The position numbers and the translations under genes are program-made. The notes under the pieces are model-generated. The model searched no databases. It was given only the letters and a program-made list of their open reading frames with translations, and was not told where the DNA came from. From NCBI RefSeq assembly GCF_024323335.1, contig NC_066585.1, forward strand, positions 80,637,359-80,701,358: a stretch of DNA of 64,000 nt. The letters are read 5' to 3'. Positions 11,915 to 22,828 of this stretch are shown here, piece after piece. Origin of the DNA: Lathyrus oleraceus. Taxonomy: Eukaryota > Streptophyta > Magnoliopsida > Fabales > Fabaceae. Numbering within the stretch: the stretch's first letter is position 1; each line of letters begins with the position of its first letter.

Positions 11915-12287
11915 GTTGTCGCATCTCGAAAAATATGATCCTTCGTAAAGCGTTCGTATGCTCGGGTAAAAATGATTCGAATAGAGCCGCCACTGAACTT
12001 TATTTATTCCCGAAGAGGGAAATATAAAATATCGATAAAACACTTAAAAAGAAAAGAAAATGGTCGTCGAAACCAAATTCGGGTTCGGGAGTCAATTACG
12101 CAAGGGGAAGGTATTAGCACCCCTCATGTCCGTTGTACTCAACGGTAATCTTTTAGTTAAACTTGTGATTGAATGTTAGCTTATGTTAATTGTTTTCTTC
12201 AAACTTATTAAGGAGAAAAAGATTTTGGTTTTTTTATTAATTTGCTTGACAAGAATTCAAAATCTTGCTCCTACGTATCTCCAGGTG

Positions 12288-12545
12288 TGTCGCATCTCGA
12301 AAAATGTGATCCTTCGTGAAGCGTTGAGACGCTCGCAGAAAAATGTGTTTGAACAGAGTCTCCGCCGAACTTTATGTATTCGAAAAAATAAGGAAAGGGA
12401 AAATATCGATAAAACCCTTAAAAGAAAAGAAAATGGTCATCGCAACCAAATTCGAGTTCGAAAGTCGATTACGCAAGGGGAAGGTATTAGCACCCCTCAC
12501 GTCCGTTGTACCCAACAGGAACCTTTTAGTTAGACTTACGATTGA
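12288..12545 (-). repeat. Second copy of the LTR 3' terminus
   Basis: 12289 onward (TGTCGCATCTCGAAAAATGTG) repeats the terminus at 11917 onward (TGTCGCATCTCGAAAAATATG), including AAGGGGAAGGTATTAGCACC. The offset is about 372 bp. It is either an internal tandem duplication or the join of two related LTRs. Confidence 0.75.
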
Positions 12546-13280
12546 ATTTTGGGTTGTCAATTGTTAGTTTGTGATCATCTACTTATTGAGCGAGAAAAGA
12601 GAAAAAAGAAAGAAAATGTATTTTTGATTATTTATTATTGTGCCTGACAAGATTTCAAAATCCTGCTCCTACGTATCTCCAAGTGCGATGAAGAACTTAA
12701 GTCTATGTAGTTCTTTATAGAAAAGAACTAAATGGTTGATTGCTTTTAAGGAGTGATCCTTTAGACATATCGAGTGACTAAACCTTTGCTTATTGCTCAC
12801 TCTTGGAGGCAGAAGCCTTTGTTTGTTTCACGTCAATATGGATAAAGCAGACTCATTTCTGAAAACGGTTTTTGAGGTTGCACAAGGGTGGGAAAAAGTT
12901 TGATTTATTTGAGTTTCTTTTAGGGTTTGGAAGACGAATACTCATGAATTGCAAGAAATTACTACCCGGTTCAAAAATTCGAGGCTATGACTGGACCTTT
13001 CACCCAGGTAGTCTTTTTCTTTCCAATTTATTGTGAAAGTCTTTGAGTAATTACAAGTGTTTTGAGATAAAATACAGACACTTGAGCTTGCAAGAAATTA
13101 CTACTTGGGCTTAGTGTTCGAGACTATGACTGGACTTTTCACCTAGGTAGTCTTTTCTTTCCATTTATTGCAAAAAGGATACACGTTTGTATTTTTGGCG
13201 AAAGACGAAGTATTTATGATTTACAACCAATTACTACTTGGGCCTAATACTCGGAGCTTTGATTGGACCTTTCTGAAGGT

Positions 13281-13800
13281 GTGAAAAACACAAGAAAAGG
13301 GGGTTTAAATTGAGTTTTAAAACAAAAGTTGTTTACCAACTCAAGAACACCACACATATGTTAAGAATAAAGAGATAAAAAAACATAAGTATTTTTATCA
13401 TGGTTCGCTTGAAACTCAAAGTTACTCCAGTCCACCCGCCAAGGTGATTTCGCCTTATACACAAGGACTTAATCCACTATAATCAACTGATTACAGTAAT
13501 CACAAAGAATAACCTTCTCTGCCTTCTCAGGGATCTGACTATACCCTAGTCTTCTTAAGGAATCATAAAGAACAACTTTCTTGGTCTTCTCAAGGATCCG
13601 ACTATACCCTAGTCTCCTTAAGGAATTACAAACAACAAGTTTGAGTCAAAGGTTTTATGTTTACAAGTTGCTTTTATACAAGAAGATTTTACACAAATGA
13701 AAAACAAATACTTAAAGAAAAACTGTGTACAAAAAATGATAGCTTTTCACAAAGAAACAGACTTGTCAAATATTGTAGTGTGTCTCAGCTTTTTCTTCAA
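13281..13800. repeat. Unclassified inserted repeat with 63-bp duplication
   Basis: The third LTR unit is interrupted after GGACCTTTC by sequence starting GAAGGTGTGAAAAACACAAG. It contains a 63-bp tandem pair (GATCTGACTATACCCTAGTC at 13532 and a near copy at 13595) and the phrase ACTCCAGTCCACCCGCCAAG. I recall similar text as a dispersed legume repeat, probably from a Ty1/copia-type element, but cannot classify it here. Confidence 0.4.
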
Positions 13801-13860
13801 GTATCCAAGTCCTACTTATAGGATTACGTGAAGGGTGGGGGCGAATTTTAGGGTATGACA

Positions 13861-15176
13861 AATGACTTCTTCAAGACCCGTGATACAAGCTTCATATTCT
13901 TCCATATTATTCGTACAATCAAACATCAATCTTGCACTAAAAGGGATATGAGAGCCTTTAGGAGTAATAATGATTGCCCCAATTCCATTTCCATAAGCAT
14001 TAATGGCTCCATCAAACACTAATCCCCCACGAGATCCAGGCTCTGGTCTTTCTTCAGGCAATGGTTCATCGTAATCTTTAGCTTTCAAGTACATAATATC
14101 TTCATCAGGGAAGTCAAACCTGATGGATTGATAATCATCGATCGACTGGTGAGCCAAATGATCTACAAGAATACTTCCTTTAATTGCTTTCTGAGTATGG
14201 TACTCAATATCATATTCAGACAATAGCATCTGCCAACGATATATCCTTCCAGTCAAAGCAGGCTTTTCAAAAATATACTTGATTGGGTCCATTTTGGATA
14301 TCAACCAAGTGGTATGATTGATCATATATTGGCGTAAATGTTTGGCAACCCAAGTTAAACCACAACAAGTCTTCTCAAGCATGGAGTATCGAGACTCGCG
14401 ATCTATAAACTTCTTACTCAGATAGTAGATGACATGCTCCTTTCTACTAGTTTCATCTTGTTGTCCAAGCACACAACCCATGGACTCTTCTAACATAGTC
14501 AAATGCATAATCAAAGATCTTCCTTCCACTGGAGGAAACAATATAGGAGGTTCAAGCAGATACTCCTTGATGTTGTCAAAATCTTTTTGGTTGTCCTCTA
14601 TCTAAACATAACCTTGATCTTGGCGGAGAAGCTTGAATATTGGCCCACATATGGCAGTCATGTGAGATATAAATCTGGATATGTAATTCAGACGTCCGAG
14701 GAACCCTCTGACTTGCTTCTATGTCTCTGGTGCAGGCATCTCTTGAATAACTCTGACTTTATCAGGATCTACTTCAAGATCTTTCTGGATGACAATGAAA
14801 CCCAACAGTTTTCCTGAACAGACACCAAAAGTATATTTATTAGGATTCAACCGGAGTTTAAACTTTCTCAATCGCTGAAACAACTTCAACAAATACTCAA
14901 CATGATCTTATTCAGTCTTCGACTTAGTAATCATATCATCAACATAGACTTCTATCTGTTTGTGCATCATGTCATGGAAAAGAGTAGTCATAGCTCTTTG
15001 GTAAGTTGCACCAACATTCTTTAAACGGAAAGGTATCACTCTATAGCAGAATGTTCCCCAAGGTATATAAAATGTTGTTTTTTCCATGTCCTCGGGGGCC
15101 ATATTGATCTGATTGTAACCGGAGAACCCATCCATAAAGGAGAAGACATTGAGCTTAGTTGTATTATCTACCAATA
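13861..15176 (-). pseudogene. pol: Ogre/Tat pol fragment: RT and first RNase H, broken
   Basis: From 15174 down, the minus strand reads VFSFMDGFSGYNQINMAPED, FCYRVIPFRLKNVGATYQRA and EVYVDDMITKS, the reverse transcriptase palm with YVDD intact. Around 14550-14900 the frame shifts and contains stops. From 14541 an open frame reads the RT-linked RNase H (MGCVLGQQDETSRKEHVIYY, YIFEKPALTGR, FPDEDIMYLKAKDYDE). It then reads the start of a second RNase H (LVFDGAINAYGNGIGAIIIT, TNNMEEYEACITGLEEV) and is cut in mid-domain at 13861. The fragment is closely related to the intact pol at 53730-57197. Fingers, the integrase and the rest are gone. Confidence 0.9.
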
Positions 15177-17319
15177 TGTCAATAAAAGAGAATTTTAGAA
15201 ATTATTTTGGGATTTTTTGGCTGAAAAATGAAATTACTATGAATTTTAAGAGAAAAATCAATTAAAAATAATTAAAAATAATAAAAGAAAAATAATTAAA
15301 ATCATAAAAAATACAGAGCGTTGGATCACGCCTCATTAATTGACGTGGTAGATCCAACACTCCTTAGGTTAGAGAGCACGATGGAACGCGCTGCAAGCAA
15401 CACACAGAATCCGATTCAAATCCAACCAATCAGAACATTTCCAACGTGTCTGGCCAAACTCAGACGACCTGGAACACTCCGATCATCTTCTCTGGTGAGC
15501 TCTCACTGGAGCTTCATCGTTTGGTAAATTCAGAACACGAGACCACCACAATTGTGATCCTCTTCTCATCCTAAATTAAACAGTATGCTCCAAATCCATT
15601 TATCTAAATCGAGCGAAGGGAATTTCAGAGAAGTTTGAGAAGCAAGCAAGCCACGAAAAATAGCATTAAATGATGGACACAATCAATCAACACCAGATAA
15701 GTTATGGGAAAACATCAGAGAGTGAAGGACTACATTATGGTAACTTGTTTGAGTTCAAATGATGCTCAAAACTATCTTGTCCAGATGGTGATGAGAAGTT
15801 AATGAAGCTCGATCTAGTTAGAGCACTTCAGAAGGTCTCAGAGCTTGGGAATTGTTGCAAAAGTTTTAGAGGGTGTCAAAGATACTAATTGAATCAAGAA
15901 ATTGGATTAAAATAAGTTGAAACTCAAAACACGATAGTTGAATTTTTCTGGAAAAAATTTAAGTTGCGGTAGGGATTTCTTGGATCTCAAAGCTTGGAAA
16001 TGAATGCAGTAGCTTCCTCTATTTATAAGGAATGTGTTTGGATCCAAATACGTGTGGAATGATGCAGAATTCGTGCAAAACGAATTTGATCCGAATGTAA
16101 GAAAAGTGTGACTTGCAACTCATCAAAACTCAGTCAAATGATGCATTTCAAGGGTCAATTAACTTCTGGAGACTTGTTTAAACACGTTTAGATCCAAAAC
16201 ACATGCTAATTTGGCTTATAATTGAGATTAGTGAAGTTCAAATTTCGGGCAATGGTAATTTCTTCAGTTACAAGTGACCATGTTCAACCCAATGAGGCAT
16301 CTTACTCAGGAGGCTTTTTGACCCCATTCTTTTTGTAATGTGTTAACATCATGGAAAAGATTATAATGTTCCAAGAAAGGTTGCATTTGGATGCTTGAGC
16401 ACAAAGTTATGTCATGTTGAAGTTGACATGAAAAACTGATCATATAACCTAGAAAAATTCGAGTGCTTCATGGCTGAAAATGACTTGTAATATCTCAATG
16501 AATTCCATGGCCTTCCAAGCATATTTTGACCTTGATCCTTGAAGAAAACTTATAGAGGGAATCACAAATGATATTGTGCAAAACGATTCAGCCTCAAATG
16601 TTGAAATTAAGAAATTATGGTCTTTGAAAGTTGAGGAAAAATCACTTGAAAATAAGTCAAATTTCACTAAGCCCACAAATAACCTATAATGTCTTCAAAC
16701 TTTGATGATCCTCCAAGCATAACTGGCTCTTATCATGTAAAGAGGAGTTGTAGAGGATATCGAGAAGAGTCATATGTAAAAAGAAGAATTCAAAAATGTT
16801 GAGAATTGAAAGAGTTCTGATCCGTGGAACTTTGACTTTAAAATATTGACATTTTGGTCAAACCACTTAGAACAAGCTTGTGTACTTAGACTTTCCTTGC
16901 ATTTCAAAGCACATGGGTGATCATATGAACTCAAAATAAGGCGCACTTGATTTACTCTTGATTAAATTACTCAAAGCTTGAAGTTGCTTGTTAAAGAAGG
17001 CATGAAAATAAACACATGAACCTTTGACTTTCCTTGAGAAGTAAGCAACAAAACTTTGAGATGCTCTTGATTGAAAAGCCCTACCTTGTACAATAAACTT
17101 AAGGAAAATAAAAAATATTTTTTCTATTTTGATTAGCAGTTAGATAAGAAATTAATCATATGAACGTAAAGGTAAAACAAACCAACAAAGAGGTGCTTGG
17201 TGATCCCTACAAGAAGCAAACCCAAAGATGGATAGGGGAAGGATCAAGATTTAACCTTGTTTGTGTGTAAGGATGCAGATGATATGTGGGATCTTAGGGT
17301 TAAAAATTAGGGTATGACA
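15177..17319 (-). mobile_element. Ogre-superfamily LTR, minus orientation, about 2.1 kb
   Basis: Minus-strand start TGTCATACCCTAATTTTTAA at 17319 closely resembles the LTR start at 13860. The low end reads ATTGACA at 15177, giving TG...CA termini. A minus-strand TATA box, TTATAAATAGAGG, lies near 16014-16026. The flanks (CAATA below, TAGAA above) do not form a target duplication. The low end runs directly into the middle of RT coding sequence without a primer site, so it is not the 5' LTR of that fragment. Confidence 0.65.
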
Positions 17320-18758
17320 TAGAAAAAAGGGTATTTTTGGTAAATAAGGGAATAAGTGAGGGTATTGTAGGAATCGTTAATTGAGGAAAATTAGGTTTCT
17401 AAGAAAATGGTGTTAGTAGAGAGTTTTTGGGGTTAGTACGTAGAAATAGAATTTGAGAAGGAAGAGGTTAGGAAAACAAGGGCTTTGGAGAACCTCCATT
17501 ATTAGAGATTGAAGGTGCTTTTTTTGGAAAATCTAAGGTGATGGGGTTAGTCCTAATATGGTGTAGAATGCATGATTGGGTAGAGGGAAGTCCTTAACCC
17601 CATTAGGTTTTCCCCTAATTTCTCCTTTCTGATGAATAATGGACGAGTATAATTTAAATCATGTGATAACCTAAATTTTATGATGTATTATATGAAATTC
17701 GTGTATTGTGTTACCATGGAAATTATGTGTTCTTTTTAATGAGGTTGATATGAATTGGCATTTTTATGTTTTTGTGATATTGATGAATAAAACATGTTAA
17801 AACCATGACTAATTGGAGAAAATGCATGTTAATTGATGGATAAATGATGTATTGATGTTAGATATTATTTTCCCCTATGTTGTTGTTCGATTTGAGGGAT
17901 GGGAAGGGAAAATCGTAGTTCGAACTCCATGGAAAAAAATGCAGTTATGTCTTATGCTTCAGGGTGACGGGCGTCACCCTCATGACGACTAGGTCGTCAT
18001 GGACTTTTAGGCGTTGACGAGCATTAGCTACTGGAAGGGTAGACCATCATTGTCCCCAGGCACGATTTTATAGAACGAGCATCATAGGGGAGATGGGTGA
18101 AATGGTGTGGGCGGTGACGGGCGCCACACTGGTGACGGGTAACCCGTCATACTGTCAAAACGAGTGTTGTTGCTCAATTGCATGGAATTGAGTTGTTGAT
18201 TCCAATTTTTAAGGTTTGGATGTGATTAGGCTATTGTTTGGCCACTATTTTGAGGTACTTTGGTGTTGTTTATTATTGATTGTTGAATTAATCAATTTTT
18301 GTGATGTTGTGCATAATTATGGTGATTATATGGTGATAATTTTGGTGATATTGCATGTTGTTGAAAGTCATGTATCATGGTGTATGAACTTCGGTCCAAT
18401 TTTGGTGTGCTTTAGTCCGATGGTGTGGATTCAGGAGCGAGTAGCTGGTTCCGTATGGGAATCAGCGAAGCGTTAGATGATAGTAGTGAATTTGTGTGTT
18501 ATGGTTCTAAGGTGGGACTTCAGAAGCGGGATGGACTTGTGTTATCCATAATGGTACCGCATGCATGTAGAGTCATGGTGTTGAGTATATTGAATTCATT
18601 ATTGCATATGTAATTGCTTGATTGTGTTACTATTGGTGGTTAAGAATACTTGTGTAGTTGAGGTGAATGAATCGTCTTAAAATGATGTCAATGAAATGTG
18701 TGATTGTTAATGTTTTCTTAGGCTACCCTTGCATACTTTTGCACCATTATATATTTTG
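17320..18758 (+). mobile_element. Tekay-like element, LTR part 1
   Basis: This sequence and 31128-31578 are the two halves of one LTR, split by the Athila-like insertion at the AGCAT duplication. The LTR start has been removed at 17320. It holds the palindrome cluster at 17961-18149. Assignment to the Tekay chromovirus comes from the gag and RT sequence downstream at 31715-33764. Confidence 0.65.
17961..18149 (+). repeat. Cluster of short perfect palindromes in Tekay-like LTR
   Basis: Three inverted repeats are exact: 17961-17980 (AGGGTGACG / CGTCACCCT, 2-nt centre), 17981-18001 (CATGACGAC / GTCGTCATG, centre TAG) and 18133-18149 (TGACGGGT / ACCCGTCA, centre A). A looser GTGACGGGCGCCAC copy lies at about 18115-18128. 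All share TGACG and contain CpG. They may be transcription factor sites, since TGACG is the core of plant bZIP/TGA sites, or a degenerate tandem repeat. Confidence 0.7.
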
Positions 18759-18763
18759 AGCAT
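18759..18763 (+). repeat. Target-site duplication AGCAT, left copy
   Basis: AGCAT immediately precedes the TG start of the left Athila-like LTR and is repeated exactly at 31123-31127 after the CA end of the right LTR. Confidence 0.9.
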
Positions 18764-20194
18764 TGATCAGTCACCATTTATGCTAGACATTCCACTATTT
18801 AACCATAAATAAGGCAGGTAAACTGTGTAAACTGAAGCATTTTTAGTTAGATATAAGCTCAATTCTATAATATAAAGTGTGTTGTTACTTATGAGTTTCT
18901 TGAGGATATTTTACACTTTTGGTTATGTTAGCAGGTAAAAAACTAGTTTGGAAGCTCAGGGAATCAAACGTTAGATGCGAAATTGAGCCCGAGCAAGAAA
19001 ACGGAAGAAAAAATCAATTTTTGGAGAACCTGTTGTCCATACGCGTATGGCCTTACATGATACGCGTATGGACCTTCCCAGTACGCGTAGCATACGTATA
19101 TGACCAGAGGGATGGAAAATCTAGCCAAAAGACAAGCTTCTGGTGATACGCGTACCAGACTGGGCAATACGCGTACCAGACTGGGCAATACGCGTACCAG
19201 CCTGGGCAATACGCGTATCAGAGGTTGTCTTATGTGCAGTACGTGTTTGAGACTAGGCAATACGCGTATGAGACTGGGCAATACGCGTATGGAGCCCAAA
19301 ATCAGGAAAAGTCCAACTGAATAGCTATTTAGAGGGCAGAACACGATTTTCCAGGGGTTGGACGATTTTGGAGAGAAAAAAGACGCGTTTTGAGAGTTGG
19401 AGACTCTACGATTATCAGAGGATTCATATGTTCAAGAGTTTTCCGACGATTGAAGATTGATTCCTCACGAAATTCTGTAATGACAACAATGTTAATCTTT
19501 GTTTTTATTTCGATTATGAGTAGCTAACCCCCCCCCCCCCCCCCCATTGCTAGGGGGTGACCCTGATTCTAAATGTGACAGATTTTATGTTTATGAGTGC
19601 ATTGACTATTTCTTCTTTTCCATTGATTTGTTCTTATTACCGTTCTTTATGCTTTATTCGTCGGACCAACGAATGATGATTAATATGAATAGTTTAAGCT
19701 GGACAGCAATTATTCATTGATATGTATAAGAATTCTGGATAGTAAAAATAACCTAGGACTAGGGATTTTCTATCTGACCGGTAATTCTTGATATTCGAAT
19801 GCTTGAGTATGAACTTAATTATTTATGGACATAGTAATTAGGTTACATAATCAAAGGTCTTTTCACTAAGGAATTAGGAATAGATACCCTTGAGGACCAG
19901 AATTAATTGGACAGAATTATTGTCTAAGCCTTCATAAATTATATCTGTTACAAGAAGTTTCATTCACCGAACCCTAGCAATATTCTCTCATTTGTCTCTT
20001 GTTCAACCTTTTACTTGTTTTATTTATTTGCAATTGGTAGTATAATTACTCACAACACAAAAACCAAAGGCTTTTGTCTAATTGAAACAATCTATAAACT
20101 CTGTATCGTCAAGCAGTCCTTGAGATCGACAAACGGGGAATTTCCCTTTTATTACTACAGTGAGAAAAATAGTACACTTGCTATTTTCCCATCA
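18764..20194 (+). repeat. Athila-like 5' LTR
   Basis: 1,431 bp from TGATCAGTCACC to TTTTCCCATCA. It matches the 3' LTR at an offset of 10,938, changing to 10,928 after the poly-C run. It contains the TACGCGTA array at 19040-19293 and an 18-C run near 19528-19545 (7 C in the other LTR). Confidence 0.92.
19040..19293 (+). repeat. TACGCGTA palindrome array in LTR
   Basis: About nine copies of ACGCGTA, most within the palindrome TACGCGTA, occur in 255 bp. Several sit in a tandem unit of 20 bp (CCAGACTGGGCAATACGCGTA). The 3' LTR has the matching array at 29978-30231. Some copies differ between the two LTRs by C/T or G/A in CpG, for example ACGTGTTT against ACGCGTTT. Confidence 0.85.
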
Positions 20195-20200
20195 AGTTTT

Positions 20201-20218
20201 TGGCGCCGTTTCCGGGGA
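20201..20218 (+). other. Athila-like primer-binding site
   Basis: TGGCGCCGTTTCCGGGGA starts 6 nt after the LTR end. This is the primer-site form usual for Athila-group elements, generally assigned to tRNA-Asp; the tRNA assignment is from memory. Confidence 0.85.
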
Positions 20219-20344
20219 CTGCCAAAGATAATAGAGTTTATTAGTTTATTTTCAATTAGAATTTTGTTGCTCTGCATCCAAAATTTTATTTACTGTCAAT
20301 TTTATTTTCATTATTATTATAACTAACTTCTGTCTAATCTGTGT

Positions 20345-22828
20345 ATGCAAGGTAAGGCCTCAGCTGATTTTCATTTTGACGCAGAACCAGAGAGAACATT
20401 GCGCGCAAAGCTCAGAGAAGCTAGAAGAAAGAAACTGGCAAACTCTGACACCGAAGAACCGGCCACACCTGTCACACCAGTCTCTGCTTACTCCGAAAAA
20501 TCTGAGTCAGACACAGCTTCACATCCAGACACTGTAAACATGGCTGCAGACCCACCCCCAGCGGAAAGACTTTTAGGTGACTATGGCAGACAGAATAACC
20601 CAGCAGTGCGGTTGACCATTGTTAACCAACCTGTTAATGTTGCTCACTTCCAGTTACACCCCTCAACTATCCGCCAGTTAGAAAGCAAACCTTTTGCAGG
20701 AAAGATCAATGAGGATGCAAACAAGCATCTGCAGAGGTTTCTGACTATGACTACATCATTAAAAATTGATGGGCATTCTGAAGAGGCAAAGAGATTGGTC
20801 ATGTTCCCATTCACGTTATCTGAGGACGCTGAGGAATGGTTCTATTCCCTACCCGCAGGAAGCATTACTACTTGGCAACAAATGGAAACAGCATTCTTGA
20901 ACGAGTATTTTCCTGCTTCTGTGTATATCCGTAAGAGGTATGACATTGTGAATTTTAAACAGAAAGACGGAGAGACACTTGGAGATGCATACAAAAGATT
21001 CAAGAGATGTTTAGTTGCATGTCCTACACATAATCTGGATGAAACTGAACAAATGCAGAATTTTGTAAACGGGCTGAAGATGAGAACTAAGCAACTCATT
21101 GATACAGCTGCTGGTGGCTCATCTAATTTTTCAACAGCAACCGGTATCAAAAAGATCATCGAAGCTATTGCAGCGAATGAGCATTTGGAATTATATGACC
21201 GTACTGTGAATTAGCCGGAGGGAAAAATTGACTTGAAATTAGCAAATCAGGTAGTGAAAATGGAAGACCAGATTGCTGCTGAGGTTGAAAGAAGATTGAA
21301 AGCTATGAATTTAGGTACCCAGACTGTTGCTCAAGTTCAACCGGTTCCGACCATGATTTGTGAGATTTGTAGTGGACCACACTTTGCCATGCATTGTGTT
21401 GCAACCGCAGAACAAGTGCAAGCTATAAATTACCTGAGGCAGAATAATCCCTACTCAAATACATATAATCCGGGGTGGAAAAATCATCCTAATTTCTCTT
21501 GGAAAGATCAGCAAGGTAATATTCAGAAGCAAGGACCTCCACAACAACAACCACCTTACCAACCACAATATCAGCCGCAACAACAACATTATCAGCAACA
21601 AGTACCAAAGAAAGCGGATTGGGAGATTGCTATGGAGAAGATGGCAACTCAGGTTATGCAATTTCAGGAAGAAACCAGGAATAATCAGAAAAGCACCAAT
21701 GCATCCATTAAAAACCTGGAGATTCAATTGGGTCAGATAGCACAACAGATAACAAATTTTCAAACACCGGGCGCATTACCTAGTGCAACAGTGACAAATC
21801 TGAGGGAGCACAATAATGTGAGTGCGGTAACAACAAGAAGCGGAAAATCTGTTGAAGATCTTAAGAAGAATGAAGAAGAAGATCAATTGCTTGAAGTGGA
21901 CCTGGAAATCTTAGAAAACAAGATCCCACCTGACGAAGAAAGTGTGATACTACCGGTGGTACAAGAAAAGCTACCTGAACCAAAGCCCATCATTAAGCTT
22001 CCATTCCCACAAAGAAACAAAAAGAAGAAGCAAGATGAGAAAAATTTTCAGAAATTCCTGGAGTTGTTCAGGAAATTAGAAATCAATATTCCATTCTCTG
22101 AGGCACTCGAGCAGATGCCTATCTATGCGAAATTCATGAAAGACATCATCTCCAAGAAGCGCACCACTGACACTGACCCTGTTATACTAACTGAAACTTG
22201 TAGTGCTATTTTGCAGGGTATGAAGATTCCAGTGAAGAAGCCAGATAGAGGTTCTGTGACCATCCCGTGTACCATTCGAGATAGGTCCTTTAAAAGGGCG
22301 CTGATTGATTTGGGGGCTAGTGTTAGCCTTATGCCTTTGTCTATTTACAGGAAGCTAGGAATTGGAAATGTTCAAGATACCAGAATGACACTTCAATTTG
22401 CTGACCACTCAGTGAAAAGACCGTTTGGGGTCGTTGAGGATGTTCTGGTCAAAGTTGATAAATTTGTTTTTCCTGTTGATTTTGTAATTTTGGAAATGCC
22501 AGAAGATGAAGAGATACCTCTGATTCTGGGCAGACCTTTCTTAGAAACAGGTAGATGCATGATAGACATTGAGGGAGGTACCTTGACCCTAAAGGTATAT
22601 GATGAAGAGCTCAGAATTGATGTCCGAGATACTATGAAACATAAAGAGGATATGTGTACAAACCACTATGTGGAAGTAATTGATCAGATTATAACTAGCA
22701 CAATTCAAAGAAAGTTTCCTGAATTACCTTTTGAAAGAGTTCTTAGTATACCGGTCAGAGAGATTGAAGAGAAGGATGATGAAAAAGAAAAAGAAGTGCT
22801 TGCTATGCTGGATACACAACCCCTTTGA
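20345..22828 (+). pseudogene. gag: Athila-like gag-protease, one in-frame TAG
   Basis: One frame runs from the ATG at 20345 to the TGA at 22826, broken only by a TAG at 21212-21214. The N-terminal 289 codons hold the gag capsid region (LESKPFAGKINEDANKHLQR, YSLPAGSITTWQQMETAFLN, EYFPASVYIRKRYDI). After the stop come a zinc knuckle (CEICSGPHFAMHC, C-x2-C-x3-H-x4-C, about 21358), a proline/glutamine-rich linker (about 21537-21600), and the aspartic protease with DLGASVSLMPLSIYRKLGI at about 22308 and LILGRPFLETGR near 22520. The TAG lies at VN*PEGKIDL, where related elements tend to have glutamine, so a single CAG to TAG change explains it. Function: virus-like particle protein and its processing protease. 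Confidence 0.88.

Larger units (their letters stand above)
11917..13860 (-). mobile_element. Ogre-superfamily 5' LTR, minus orientation, about 1.9 kb
   Basis: Minus-strand start TGTCATACCC at 13860 and end ATGCGACA at 11917, followed by a primer site. It therefore once headed an element running to lower coordinates. The LTR contains imperfect units of about 135 bp sharing AATTACTAC and GACTATGACTGGAC-like words (near 12951, 13089 and 13223). It also holds an internal repeat of its own 3' terminus at 12288-12545 and an inserted foreign block at about 13281-13800. Its start abuts the RNase H coding fragment, showing insertion into or rearrangement with an older element. Confidence 0.75.

Noticed and set aside
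12183..12567. Overlapping 116- and 74-codon frames
   Set aside because: They lie within the minus-oriented LTR terminus and its duplicate; no coding character.
15177..17319. Simple solo LTR with target duplication
   Set aside because: Flanks are CAATA and TAGAA, which do not match, so an undisturbed insertion is not supported.
18964..19344. Minus-strand 126-codon frame repeated in both Athila LTRs
   Set aside because: It arises from the 20-bp TACGCGTA units (repeating RVLPSL), lies wholly in the LTR and has no family match.
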